DNA from: Actinomadura sp. NBRC 104412 | Lineage (GTDB): Bacteria > Actinomycetota > Actinomycetes > Streptosporangiales > Streptosporangiaceae | Direction: 5' to 3' | NCBI RefSeq assembly: GCF_030269515.1 | Contig: NZ_BSTM01000024.1 | Coordinates: 1-64,000, forward strand | Length of the DNA stretch: 64,000 nt | Shown: piece after piece, positions 44,293-53,740 of the stretch | Numbering within the stretch: the stretch's first letter is position 1 | How the letters are laid out: every line of letters starts with the position of its first letter | Notes under the pieces: model-generated | What the model was told of the DNA's origin: nothing | Database searches by the model: none | What the model saw: only the letters and a program-made list of their open reading frames with translations | Position numbers and translations under genes: made by a program

Positions 44293-44407
44293 CCCGGGGA
44301 CTCTAGTCGATCAGGCCGCTCGCGGTCTCGGTGAGACCGGGCGGCGCCGTCCCGGGCGACCCGGCCTGGAACGGGGGTCGCGGGTCGTCACCGCGCGGAC
44401 GGCGGTT

Positions 44408-44462
44408 CAGTGATCACACGCAAGGCGGCGTCCTCCCCGCCGAGGTCCCACAGTGATCACAC
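44408..44462. promoter_or_regulatory. Direct repeat of CAGTGATCACAC, possible operator pair
   Basis: CAGTGATCACAC occurs at 44408-44419 and again at 44451-44462. Each has the palindrome GTGATCAC. The spacing of 43 bp is about four helical turns, so a dimeric regulator could bind both on one face. They lie 116-170 bp before the molybdenum hydroxylase operon. No regulator gene is adjacent. Confidence 0.45.
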
Positions 44463-44577
44463 GGAGGATCCGCCGGGTGGCCCGCCGGTACAACGTACGA
44501 GGGTGGTCGCCACCCGTGACCGCCCTCATCACCCTGCCTCTGGCCGCACGGCCCATGGCTCCGGAACGGAGACGACG

Positions 44578-45120
44578 ATGTCATCGACCTCGCAGGTGAC
44601 GCGGCCCCCGGCGACCGTCAGCGGCCCGGGCGCCCTGCCGGTGACCCTGATGGTCAACGGTTCCGCCATGGTGGCCGATCTGGAGCCGCGGGTGAGCCTG
44701 CTCGACGCGCTGCGCGACCACCTGGACCTGACCGGGACCAAGAAGGGGTGCGACGCGGGCACGTGCGGCGCCTGCACGGTGTCGGTGGACGGCCGCCGGG
44801 TGCTGGCCTGCCTGACCCTGGCGATCTCCTGCGAGGGGCGGGAGGTCACCACGATCGAGGGCCTGGCCGGTCCGGGCGGCGAGCTGCATCCGATGCAGCG
44901 GGCCTTCATCGAGCACGACGCCTTCCAATGCGGCTACTGCACGCCCGGGCAGATCATGTCGGCGGTCGCGCTGCTGGAGGAGGGCAACGCCGAGGACGAC
45001 GCGGCGATCGCCGAGTACATGAGCGGCAACCTCTGCCGCTGTGCCGCGTACCCGAACATCCGCGCGGCGATCCGGGATGTGCGCGACCGATCCAGGGGAG
45101 ACGGCCATGCGGCCTCTTAG
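44578..45120 (+). CDS. Molybdenum hydroxylase, [2Fe-2S] small subunit
   Basis: Predicted 180-residue electron-transfer subunit of a xanthine-dehydrogenase-family enzyme. A plant-type cluster motif GCDAGTCGACTVSVDG (about 60) plus an upstream-related Cys in RVLACLTLA, and a second cluster motif QCGYCTPGQIMSA and NLCRCAAYPNI. No twin-Arg signal is visible at the start. ATG 44578 follows GGAGACGACG. Its stop overlaps the next gene by 14 bp. Confidence 0.93.
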   Translation: MSSTSQVTRPPATVSGPGALPVTLMVNGSAMVADLEPRVSLLDALRDHLDLTGTKKGCDAGTCGACTVSVDGRRVLACLTLAISCEGREVTTIEGLAGPGGELHPMQRAFIEHDAFQCGYCTPGQIMSAVALLEEGNAEDDAAIAEYMSGNLCRCAAYPNIRAAIRDVRDRSRGDGHAAS

Positions 45121-46108
45121 TTACGTGCGGGCCATGGCGGTCGAGGACGCGGTGGAGCGGGTGAGCGGCGACCCGGCCGGCGCGTTCCTGGCCGGGGGCA
45201 CCACGGAGATCGACCTGATCCGGTTCGGCCTGGCCGAGCCCGACCTGCTGGTCGACATCAACGACCTGCCGCTGAGCGGGATCGAGGACCTGCCCGGCGG
45301 CGGCCTGCGGATCGGGGCGCTGGCGCGGATGAGCGACGTCGCGAAGGACGGCGCGGTCAGCCGCCGCTACCCGGCCATCTCCGAGGCGCTGCTGCTCGGC
45401 GCGTCCCAGCAGTTGCGGAACATGGCGTCGATGGGCGGCAACCTCTGCCAGCGGACGCGCTGCCCGTACTTCGGGGACGGTATCTCGCCCTGCAACAAGC
45501 GCAACCCCGGCACCGGTTGCGCGGCGCTTGAAGGCATCAACCGCAACCACGCGATCCTGGGAACGAGCCCGCACTGCATCGCCACGCACCCGTCGGACGT
45601 CGCCGTGGCGCTCACCGCCTTCGACGCGGTGGTCCACACCATGGGCCGGGACGGCGACCGGCGCATCCCGATCGACGACTTCTTCCTGCTGCCCGGCGAC
45701 ACCCCGCACATCGAGCACGCGCTCGGCCACGGCGAGCTCATCACCGCGATCGAGATACCCGCGGCGCCGGTGGCGGCGCGCTCGCTCTACCTGAAGTACC
45801 GCGACCGGCAGTCCTACGAGTTCGCCCTGGTGTCGGTGTGCGCCGCGCTGCGCGTGGCGGACGGGACGATCAGCGAGGTCCGGCTCGCCCTCGGCGGCGT
45901 CGGCACCAAGCCGTGGCGCGCCCGCCGCGCGGAGGAACGGCTGCGCGGCGCCGCCCCCACCACGGAGTCCTTCGCCGAGGCGGCCGACGCCGAGCTCGCG
46001 GCCGCGTCGGTACGCCGGCACAACGCGTTCAAGGTGGCGTTCGCGCGGCGCGCCATCGTCCGGGCACTGCACCAGGTCATGGGAACGACCGACGGAGGCC
46101 GGCCATGA
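45107..46108 (+). CDS. Molybdenum hydroxylase, FAD subunit with extra [4Fe-4S] site (PaoB-like)
   Basis: Predicted 333-residue flavoprotein subunit. FAD contacts: AGGTTEIDLIRFGLAEPD and MASMGGNLCQRTRCPYF. The segment CQRTRCPYFGDGISPCNKR then GTGCAALEG places four Cys in the pattern seen in E. coli PaoB, which binds an additional [4Fe-4S] cluster. That makes this closer to aldehyde oxidoreductases of the PaoABC type than to plain xanthine dehydrogenases. ATG 45107 follows GGGGAG. Confidence 0.9.
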   Translation: MRPLSYVRAMAVEDAVERVSGDPAGAFLAGGTTEIDLIRFGLAEPDLLVDINDLPLSGIEDLPGGGLRIGALARMSDVAKDGAVSRRYPAISEALLLGASQQLRNMASMGGNLCQRTRCPYFGDGISPCNKRNPGTGCAALEGINRNHAILGTSPHCIATHPSDVAVALTAFDAVVHTMGRDGDRRIPIDDFFLLPGDTPHIEHALGHGELITAIEIPAAPVAARSLYLKYRDRQSYEFALVSVCAALRVADGTISEVRLALGGVGTKPWRARRAEERLRGAAPTTESFAEAADAELAAASVRRHNAFKVAFARRAIVRALHQVMGTTDGGRP

Positions 46109-48378
46109 GCGTCGCGTCCACGGCGACCGGCACCGGCACGGTGATCGGCAAGCCGCACGACCGGGTCGACGGGCACCTGAAGGTCACCGGGGCCGCCCGC
46201 TACACCACCGAGATCGACCTGCCCGGCCTGGTGCACGCCGTCATCGTCGGCGCCACGATCCCCAGCGGGCGGGTGGTCGGGATCGACGTCCGCGCCGCCC
46301 TCGCGCAGGAGGGCGTGCTGGCCGTCCTCACCCACCGCGACATCGGCAGGATCGCCGCGCAGCCGCGCCTGCTGCCGTCCCTCGCCGGCGGGCCCTCCCC
46401 CGGCGAGAGCTTCTTCCCGATGCAGGACGAGAAGGTGCACTACGCGGGCCAGCCCATCGCCATCGTCGTCGCCGACACCCAGGAGCGCATGCGGTACGCG
46501 GCGTCGCTGGTGACGGTGACCTACGAGGCGGACGAGTCGGTCACCACCATCGAGGAGGGCCGCGACGCCGCCTACGAGCCCGAGCGGCTGTTCGGCGGGC
46601 TGATGCCCGCCCGCGACGAGCGGGGGGACGTCGAGGCCGGGCTCGCCGCCGCGGACGTGCGCGTCGACGTGGCGCACCGGCTCGCCGCCAACAACCACAA
46701 CCCGATCGAGCCGTCCGCCACCACGGCGTGCTGGGACGACGGGAGGCTGACGCTCTACGACTCGACGATGAGCGTCCGGTCGACGCAGCTCACCGTGGCG
46801 CACCTGCTCGGGATGCCCCTCGCGGACGTCCGCGTCATCACCCGCTTCGTCGGCGGCGCCTTCGGCTCCAAGGCGATGACCTGGCCGCACGTGACGCTCG
46901 CCGCGATGGCCGCCCGCAAGGTCGGCCGCCCGGTACGGCTGTCGCTCACCCGCGCGCAGACGTTCACCTCCCACGGCCACCGGGAGGAGCAGGAGCAGCG
47001 GATGACGCTGGGCGCGACGCGGGACGGGCGGCTGACCGCCATACGGCACCACAAGCTGTCGGTCGGGTCGCCGTTCGACGACTGGGCGGAGCCAGCGACG
47101 GGCGTGTCGTCGCAGATGTACGCGTGCGAGAACTACCAGGGCGTCCACAAGCTGATCCGCGGCAACACCATGACCCCGACCTTCACCCGGGGACCGGGCG
47201 AGACGCTGGGCGTGTTCACCCTGGAGACGGCCATGGACGAACTCGCCTACGAGCTCGGGATGGATCCGGTCGAGCTGCGGCTCCTCAACCACACCGGCGT
47301 CGACCAGCATGGCAACCCCTGGTCCAGCGACGGCCTGGCGGACTGCGTCCGGCGGGGCGCGGACCTGTTCGGCTGGGGCACCCGCGACCCGCGGCCGCGC
47401 GTCCGCCGCGACGGCCACTGGCTGCTCGGCACCGGCATGGCCGCGGCAGGGTACCCGGTGGCGTTCTTCATGCCCACCCAGCGCGCCCGCGCCCGCCTGT
47501 ACGCGGACGGCAGCGCCACCGTGGCGACCGGCACCCCGGAGTTCGGCACCGGCGTCATGACGATCATGGCGCAGATCTGCGCGGACGTCCTCGGCCTGTC
47601 GGTGCGTTCGGTACGGCCCGAGATCGGCGACACCGACCTGCCCAACACCTCCGCCCCGGTCGGCTCGTCCGGCGCGTTCATGATCGGCTCCGCCGTCCAT
47701 GCCGCCGTCACCAACCTGCGCGACAAGCTGGTGCGCATGGCGGTCGCCGACGAGGAGTCCCCCCTGCACGGCGTCGACCCCGCGTCGGTACGGATCGCCG
47801 ACGGCGGCATGACGCTCCCCGAGCAGCCGGGCATCTCGGAGACCTACAGCGAGCTGATGCAGCGGCACCGCCTGGCCGATGTCGAGGCGCTGGGAAGCTG
47901 GACGCCGCCGTCCCCGGAGACCCCGCACGGCCTGCTCACCTTCGGCGCCCAGTTCGCGGAGGTCGCCGTCGACCCCGACCTGGGACTGACCCGGGTGCGC
48001 CGGATGGTCGGCGTCTTCGCGCCCGGTCACGTCCTCAACCCGAAGCTGGCCCGCAGCCAGCTCATGGGCGGCATGCTGTGGGGCCTCGGCCAGGCGCTCA
48101 TGGAGGGCAACCACATGGACCCGCGCCAGGGCCGCTGGGCCGCGAGCAACCTGGCCGAGTACCTCGTCCCCGTCAACGCCGACGCCCCCGAGGTGACCGT
48201 CGAATTCGTCGAGGTCGACGACGAGCTGGTCGGCCCTCTGGGAGCCAAGGGGGTCGGCGAGATCGGCCAGGTCGGCGCGGCCGCCGCGATCGCCAACGCC
48301 GTCTACCACGCGACCGGCCACCGGGTGCGGCGACTGCCCATGACCCCGGAGAGCATCATGGATCCGCCCGGCACATGA
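46105..48378 (+). CDS. Molybdenum hydroxylase, molybdopterin-binding catalytic subunit
   Basis: Predicted 757-residue catalytic subunit. Motifs: GKPHDRVDGHLKVTGAARYT (about 15-34), VITRFVGGAFGSKAMTW, the near-active-site FTRGPGE, and catalytic Glu in GAKGVGEIGQVGAAAA (about 725). Start ATG overlaps the previous stop (ATGA). Substrate is probably an aldehyde or heterocycle. No MobA/XdhC-like chaperone gene is in this set. Confidence 0.93.
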   Translation: MSVASTATGTGTVIGKPHDRVDGHLKVTGAARYTTEIDLPGLVHAVIVGATIPSGRVVGIDVRAALAQEGVLAVLTHRDIGRIAAQPRLLPSLAGGPSPGESFFPMQDEKVHYAGQPIAIVVADTQERMRYAASLVTVTYEADESVTTIEEGRDAAYEPERLFGGLMPARDERGDVEAGLAAADVRVDVAHRLAANNHNPIEPSATTACWDDGRLTLYDSTMSVRSTQLTVAHLLGMPLADVRVITRFVGGAFGSKAMTWPHVTLAAMAARKVGRPVRLSLTRAQTFTSHGHREEQEQRMTLGATRDGRLTAIRHHKLSVGSPFDDWAEPATGVSSQMYACENYQGVHKLIRGNTMTPTFTRGPGETLGVFTLETAMDELAYELGMDPVELRLLNHTGVDQHGNPWSSDGLADCVRRGADLFGWGTRDPRPRVRRDGHWLLGTGMAAAGYPVAFFMPTQRARARLYADGSATVATGTPEFGTGVMTIMAQICADVLGLSVRSVRPEIGDTDLPNTSAPVGSSGAFMIGSAVHAAVTNLRDKLVRMAVADEESPLHGVDPASVRIADGGMTLPEQPGISETYSELMQRHRLADVEALGSWTPPSPETPHGLLTFGAQFAEVAVDPDLGLTRVRRMVGVFAPGHVLNPKLARSQLMGGMLWGLGQALMEGNHMDPRQGRWAASNLAEYLVPVNADAPEVTVEFVEVDDELVGPLGAKGVGEIGQVGAAAAIANAVYHATGHRVRRLPMTPESIMDPPGT

Positions 48379-48536
48379 CCGGCGCCCCGCCATAGCCGGC
48401 GGCATCGACTTCATGCGCCATCCGTAGCGGCGCACCACGTGCCCACGGCCGCAGCGCAATTGTCCCCATTCGGTCCACCGGAACCGCCCGGAAAATGCGA
48501 TGCTCTGGGAATCGCCTATGGACGGAGGAGACGTTG

Positions 48537-49340
48537 GTGGACGGTTCCGGAGATCGGCCGAAGATCGACACGACGGTGCCGCATGTGGCGCGGATCTGGA
48601 ATTACTGGCTGGGCGGCAAGGACAACTACGAGGTGGACCAGCAGGTCGGCGACGAGATCACGCGGATGCTGCCGACCGTGCCCGTGCTCGCGCGGGCGTC
48701 GCGGCAATTCCTCAACCGGGCGGTCAGCCATCTGGCCGGGGAGGCGGGGGTCCGGCAGTTCCTCGACATCGGTACGGGCCTGCCCACCGTCGACAACACC
48801 CATGAGGTCGCGCAGCGCCTCGCGCCCGATGCCAGGATCGTGTACGTCGACAATGACCCGCTGGTCCTGACGCACGCCCAGGCGATGCTCACCAGCACCG
48901 AGGAGGGGGCGTGCGACTACATCGACGCCGACCTGCGGAATCCTGAGTACATCTTGGAGAATGCGGCACGCACCCTGGATTTCGACCGGCCGGTCGCGTT
49001 GATGCTGATGGGCATTTTGGAGTTCATCACCGACGACGAGGAGGCGTACCGGATCGTGGACCACCTGGTCGGCGCGCTGGCCCCCGGAAGTTACCTGGTG
49101 ATGTACGACGGGACGAACGTCATTCACGGGGAGGCGTCGGACCGGATCGTGGAGGTGTGGAACGAGTCCGGGAACGCGCCGCTCGTCCTGCGCAGTCCCG
49201 AGCAGATCGCCCGGTTCTTCAAGGGGCTGGACATCCTGGAGCCGGGCCTGGTCCCGGTCAGCCAGTGGCGCCCGGACCCGAATCCCTTCGGCGAGCCCGA
49301 GGCGGTCGACGCCTACGGCGCGGTCGGCCGCAAGCCATAG
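48537..49340 (+). CDS. SAV2177/DUF574-family SAM-dependent methyltransferase
   Basis: Predicted 267-residue protein: KIDTTVPHVARIWNYWLGGK DNYEVD (start), FLDIGTGLPTVDNTHEVAQ (SAM motif, about 75), VYVDNDPLVLTHAQAML and CDYIDADLRNPEYIL. These are diagnostic for the actinobacterial S-adenosyl-methyltransferase family SAV2177. GTG 48537 has GGAGGAG at 6 nt upstream; TTG 48534 is an alternative. Unlinked to the genes on either side. Substrate unknown. Confidence 0.9.
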   Translation: MDGSGDRPKIDTTVPHVARIWNYWLGGKDNYEVDQQVGDEITRMLPTVPVLARASRQFLNRAVSHLAGEAGVRQFLDIGTGLPTVDNTHEVAQRLAPDARIVYVDNDPLVLTHAQAMLTSTEEGACDYIDADLRNPEYILENAARTLDFDRPVALMLMGILEFITDDEEAYRIVDHLVGALAPGSYLVMYDGTNVIHGEASDRIVEVWNESGNAPLVLRSPEQIARFFKGLDILEPGLVPVSQWRPDPNPFGEPEAVDAYGAVGRKP

Positions 49341-49353
49341 GACGACGCCCCGC

Positions 49354-52300
49354 CTACGCGCCGTCCTCCAGGTTCCCCTCCAGTTCCAGATAGGTCGCCT
49401 GGAGGCGGCGCAGGACGTCCGGGTCGGGCTCGGCCCACAGGTTCCGGTCCGCCGCCTCAAGAAGGCGTTCGGTGATGCCGCGCAGCGCCCACGGGTTCGA
49501 CTGCTCCATGAACGAGCGGGTCTCCTCGTCGAACACGTACTCCTCGGCGAGCCTCTGGTACATCCAGTCGTCCACCACACCGGCGGTCGCGTCGTAACCG
49601 AACAGGTAGTCCACCGTCGCGGCCAGCTCGAACGCGCCCTTGTAGCCGTGCCTGCGCATGGCGGCGATCCAGCGGGGGTTGACCACGCGCGCGCGGAAGA
49701 CGCGGTGGGTCTCCTCGGCGAGGGTACGGGTCTTCACCTGGTCCGGTAGCGCGGAGTCGCCGATGTAGGCGGCGGGGCTCGTCCCCGTGAGGGAACGGAC
49801 CATGGCGACCATGCCGCCGTGGTACTGGAAGTAGTCGTCGGAGTCGACGATGTCGTGTTCGCGGGTGTCCTGGTTCTTGGCGGCGACCGCGATGCGGCGG
49901 AACGCGTTCTCCATGTCGGCGCGCGCCTCACGCCCGTCCAGCCCGCGTCCGTAGGCGTAGCCGCCCCACACCGCGTACACCTCGGCCAGGTCACGGTCGT
50001 CACGCCAGTTGCGGGCGTCGATCAGGGGCAGCAGGCCCGCCCCGTAGGCGCCGGGCTTGGACCCGAAGATCCGGGACGTGGCGCGCCGCCAGTCGCCGTG
50101 CGCGGCGTGGTCCTGGAGGGCGTGCCGCCGCAGATGGTTGGCGTCGGCCGGCTCGTCCAGGTCGGCGACCGCGCTGATCGCGTCGTCGAGGAGCGCGATG
50201 ACGTGCGGGAACGCGTCCCGGAAGAAACCGGAGACGCGGAGCGTGACGTCGATGCGCGGCCGTCCCAGCTCCGCCGCCGGGACGATCTCGAAGCCGGTGA
50301 CGCGGCGGGACGCGTCGTCCCACACGGGACGGCAGCCGATCAGCGCGAGCACCTCGGCGATGTCGTCGCCCTGGGTGCGCATCGCGGACGTCCCCCACAC
50401 GGTGAGGCCCACGCTGGACGGGTACTCGCCGGTGTCGGCCAGATGCCGCGCGATCAGCGAGTCGGCCAGCGCGACGCCCACCTCCCAGGCGTTGCGGGAC
50501 GGGATCGCCTTCGGGTCGACCGAGTAGAAGTTGCGGCCGGTGGGGAGCACGTTGACCAGGCCGCGGGTGGGCGAGCCCGACGGCCCGGACGGGACGTGCC
50601 CGCCGTCCAGGGCGTGCAGGACGGCGGTGACCTCACCCTCCGTGGCGTTCAGCCGCGGCACCAGCTCCGACGCCCCGAACTCCAGCAGGCGCACCACATC
50701 GGGCACCTCGCGGCCCAGCACCGTGTCGCAGACGGCCTTGGCGGCGCCGACGTCCCATCCCGCGTCCTCCATGCCCTGGACGAGCGTCCGCGCGGTGCGT
50801 TCCAGCAGGTCGATCGCGTCGGACGCGGTGCGGGACGGGCCGTCGCCCAGCCCCGGGACGGGATGCTCCAACGGGCGGCCGGGGTCGTCCAGAAGGCGCC
50901 GCTCGTCCAGGCCGTGCTCGGCGGCCAGGGCGGCGCGCAGGCCGGGCATCGCCCCCGCGACCCCGCCCCACACCTGCGACGCGCGCAGCACCGCCAGGAC
51001 GAGGTTGACGCGCGCCTCCCCCTCCGGGCGCTGCCCCAGGACGTGCAGGCCGTCGCGGATCTGCACGTCCTTGATCTCGCACAGGTACCCGTCGATGTGC
51101 AGGACGAAGTCATCGAACTCGGCCTCGCCGGGCATCTCGTCCTGGCGCAGGTCGTGGTGCAGTTGCGCGGCCTGCACCAGCGTCCAGATCTGCGCCCGTA
51201 CGGCGGGCAGCTTGTCCGGGTCGAGATCGGCGACGGTCGCGTACTCGTCCAGGAGCTGCTCCAGTCTCGCCAGGTCGCCGTACGACTCGGCGCGGGCCAT
51301 CGGCGGCACCAGATGATCGACGACGGTGGCGTGGCCGCGCCGCTTGGCCTGCGTCCCCTCGCCCGGGTCGTTCACGATGAACGGGTAGATCAGCGGCAGG
51401 TCGCCGAGCGCCGCGTCCGGGGCGCACCCGTCCGACAGGCCGAGCCCCTTGCCGGGCAGCCACTCCAGCGTGCCGTGCTTGCCCAGGTGGACGACCGCGT
51501 CCGCGCCGAACCCGCGATCGAGCCAGCGGTACGCGGCCAGGTAGTGGTGCGAGGGCGGCAGGGCGGGGTCATGGTAGATCGCGACCGGGTTCTCCCCGAA
51601 GCCGCGGGGCGGCTGGATCATCAGGATCACGTTGCCGAAGCGGAGGGAGGCGAGCACGATCTCGTCCCCGTCGACATAGAGGTCGCCCGGCGGCTCGCCC
51701 CAGTGCTCCCGGACGCCCGCGCGCAGCGGCTCCGGCAGGGCCTCGAACCATTCCCGGTAATCGTCGAGCCGGACGCGCACGGGCGCCTGGCGGAGCTGTT
51801 CCTCGGTGAGCCATTCCACGTCGTGCCCCCCGGCGGCGATCAGCCGGTGGATCAGCGGGTCGCCGTCGTCGGGATCCGCCCACAGGCCGTGGTCGTCGCC
51901 CAGGTGGTATCCGGCCTCGGCCATGCGCCTCAGCAGCCGGACCGCCGACACGGGCGTGTCGAGCCCCACGGCGTTCCCGACACGCGCATGCTTGGTCGGA
52001 TACGACGACAGGACGAGCGCCACCCGTTTCTCCGCGTTCGGCTTGTGCCTCAGCGCGGCGTGCCGTACGGCGATTCCCGCGACCCGATCCGCGCGTTCCT
52101 CGTCGGCGACGTAGACGGGGATCCCGTCCGGTCCGTGTTCCTTGAACGAGAACGGCACGGAGATCAGGCGGCCGTCGAATTCGGGGATCGCGACCTGCAT
52201 GGCGGCGTCCATGGGGGTCAGCGCGCCGTCCGAGTCCCGCCAGGCCGCCCTGCTGGAGGTCAGGCACAGCCCCTGGACGACCGGGACATCGAGGGCGGCC

Positions 52301-53007
52301 AGGGCGCCGGCGTCCCAGGCGTCCTCGTCCCCGCCCGCCGCCGCGTCCGCGGCCACCGCGCCACCGGCCGCGAGCACGGTGACGACGAGGGCGTCCGCCC
52401 GTCCCAGAAGGTCGAGCAGCCCTTGGCCGGCACCGCGAAGGGAGCCGCAGAAAACGGGCAGCGCGTTGGCCCCGTGCGCCTCGATGCGTTCGCACAGGAC
52501 GTCCACGAAGGCGGTGTTGCCCGACAGTTCATGGGCCCGATAGAAGACGACCCCGACCGTCGGCCCGTCCTTCCGCGGGCGGTCGCCGTGGATTCCGTAC
52601 GAGGGCATGGGCACCGGCGGAGCGAATCCCTCACCGGTCAGCAGGACCGTATCGCTCAGGAAACGCGACAACTGCCGCAGATTCTCGACGCCGCCCTCGC
52701 GCAGGTAATCGAGCGTCTCCGCCGCCACACCCGCCGGGACGGTCGACAGGGCCATCAGCTCCGCGTCCGGATCGGCCTCCCCGCCCAGCAGGACGAGCGG
52801 GAGCCCGGTGTCCCTCAGCCGTTCCACGCCCTCGGGCCAGGTCTTGCGTCCCCCCAGCAGCCGCACGACCGCGACGTCCACGCCGTCGACGAGCCGTTCC
52901 AGTTCATCGAGGTCGAGCCGGACGGGGTTGGCGGTCACGTACCCGGCGTCCGCCGCGCGTGCGGCGAGCAGTTCGGTATCGGCCGTGGACAGCAGCAGGA
53001 CACGCAT
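49354..53007 (-). CDS. cobN: Aerobic cobaltochelatase large subunit CobN
   Basis: Predicted 1217-residue subunit that inserts cobalt into hydrogenobyrinate a,c-diamide, driven by ChlI/D-type ATPases. Motifs: GVVFYRAHELSGNTAFVDVLCE, VLIQPPRG-like MIQPPRGFGENP, HLGKHGTLEWLPGKGLGLS, the Arg-rich WGGYAYG and later VKTRTLAEETHRVFRARV. Length is slightly below the usual 1250-1400. ATG 53007 follows GGGGGAGG; it is transcribed from a cobalamin riboswitch 35 nt upstream. Confidence 0.96.
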   Translation of the reverse strand: MRVLLLSTADTELLAARAADAGYVTANPVRLDLDELERLVDGVDVAVVRLLGGRKTWPEGVERLRDTGLPLVLLGGEADPDAELMALSTVPAGVAAETLDYLREGGVENLRQLSRFLSDTVLLTGEGFAPPVPMPSYGIHGDRPRKDGPTVGVVFYRAHELSGNTAFVDVLCERIEAHGANALPVFCGSLRGAGQGLLDLLGRADALVVTVLAAGGAVAADAAAGGDEDAWDAGALAALDVPVVQGLCLTSSRAAWRDSDGALTPMDAAMQVAIPEFDGRLISVPFSFKEHGPDGIPVYVADEERADRVAGIAVRHAALRHKPNAEKRVALVLSSYPTKHARVGNAVGLDTPVSAVRLLRRMAEAGYHLGDDHGLWADPDDGDPLIHRLIAAGGHDVEWLTEEQLRQAPVRVRLDDYREWFEALPEPLRAGVREHWGEPPGDLYVDGDEIVLASLRFGNVILMIQPPRGFGENPVAIYHDPALPPSHHYLAAYRWLDRGFGADAVVHLGKHGTLEWLPGKGLGLSDGCAPDAALGDLPLIYPFIVNDPGEGTQAKRRGHATVVDHLVPPMARAESYGDLARLEQLLDEYATVADLDPDKLPAVRAQIWTLVQAAQLHHDLRQDEMPGEAEFDDFVLHIDGYLCEIKDVQIRDGLHVLGQRPEGEARVNLVLAVLRASQVWGGVAGAMPGLRAALAAEHGLDERRLLDDPGRPLEHPVPGLGDGPSRTASDAIDLLERTARTLVQGMEDAGWDVGAAKAVCDTVLGREVPDVVRLLEFGASELVPRLNATEGEVTAVLHALDGGHVPSGPSGSPTRGLVNVLPTGRNFYSVDPKAIPSRNAWEVGVALADSLIARHLADTGEYPSSVGLTVWGTSAMRTQGDDIAEVLALIGCRPVWDDASRRVTGFEIVPAAELGRPRIDVTLRVSGFFRDAFPHVIALLDDAISAVADLDEPADANHLRRHALQDHAAHGDWRRATSRIFGSKPGAYGAGLLPLIDARNWRDDRDLAEVYAVWGGYAYGRGLDGREARADMENAFRRIAVAAKNQDTREHDIVDSDDYFQYHGGMVAMVRSLTGTSPAAYIGDSALPDQVKTRTLAEETHRVFRARVVNPRWIAAMRRHGYKGAFELAATVDYLFGYDATAGVVDDWMYQRLAEEYVFDEETRSFMEQSNPWALRGITERLLEAADRNLWAEPDPDVLRRLQATYLELEGNLEDGA

Positions 53008-53042
53008 CGGCAAGCCTCCCCCGGGGTCTCCACGCCCCGGCT

Positions 53043-53200
53043 CGGGTGACGAGGGCAACGACGACGCGGAGTCTCCTGGCTCCCGGATCGGCGCCCTGCC
53101 CCCGGCCTTCCAGCGTCACCGCCGTGGCCCTAGTCGAGGGAGGACTCCCCGGTCACAGTTGCGGGACAGCTCCGGACTCACACCGGATTCCTCACCCGCC
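53043..53200 (-). promoter_or_regulatory. Cobalamin riboswitch before cobN
   Basis: Leftward RNA shows GGAATCCGGTGTGAGTCC, GGAGCTGTCCCGCAACTGT and B12 box GAGCCAGGAGACTC. P1 can form from 53043-53048 and 53193-53198 (CGGGTG/CACCCG). The ribosome-binding site of cobN is only about 30 nt from the box, so control of translation is plausible. Same core as the riboswitch at 29733. Confidence 0.95.
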
Positions 53201-53240
53201 ATCGCCCCGCCATCGTAGCCCCGCCGTCTTCGGGTAGGGC

Positions 53241-53726
53241 ATGGGCATGTCCATGCCATCCATCCCGCCCGCGACCGGACGCCCGGTCGTCGGCTCCTAC
53301 GACGACTACGCGTCCGCGCAACGGGCGGTCGACTTCCTGTCGGACGCAGGGTTCCCGGTCGAACGGACCGCGATCATCGGTTCGGACCTCAAGATGGTCG
53401 AGACCGTCCTGGGCCGCCTCACCACGTCCCGTGCCGCCATGGCCGGAGCGGGCAGCGGCGCCTGGTTCGGTCTCCTGGTCGGGCTCCTGCTCACCCTCTT
53501 CACCATCGAGCGCGGCGCCGCCGTCCCGCTGTTCCTCGGCGCGATCGTCATCGGCGCGGTGTTCGGGGCCGTGTTCGGCTTCATCGCCCACGCCCTGACC
53601 CGGGGCCGCCGGGACTTCACGTCCCGCAGCCAGATCGTCGCCTCCTCCTACGACGTGGTGGCCGACGCCGAGGTGGCCGAGGACGCCAGGAACCGCCTCA
53701 TCCACCTGAACTGGCGAGAAGGCTGA
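53241..53726 (+). CDS. General stress protein 17M-like membrane protein
   Basis: Predicted 161-residue protein. The soluble part VVGSYDDYASAQRAVDFLSD followed by DAGFPVERTAIIGSDLKMVE matches the general stress 17M domain. Two hydrophobic hairpin helices (GAWFGLLVGLLLTLFTI and LFLGAIVIGAVFGAVFGFI) follow, and the end is soluble (SQIVASSYDVVAD). Start ATG 53241 has GGTAGGG; a start at 53247 is possible. Role unknown; often under sigma-B-type control. Confidence 0.87.
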   Translation: MGMSMPSIPPATGRPVVGSYDDYASAQRAVDFLSDAGFPVERTAIIGSDLKMVETVLGRLTTSRAAMAGAGSGAWFGLLVGLLLTLFTIERGAAVPLFLGAIVIGAVFGAVFGFIAHALTRGRRDFTSRSQIVASSYDVVADAEVAEDARNRLIHLNWREG

Positions 53727-53740
53727 ACCCGGCGCCGTGC

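Noticed and set aside
45814-48459. 881-codon minus-strand open frame opposite the molybdenum hydroxylase
   Set aside because: Mirror of a well-supported catalytic subunit; composition is antisense-like.
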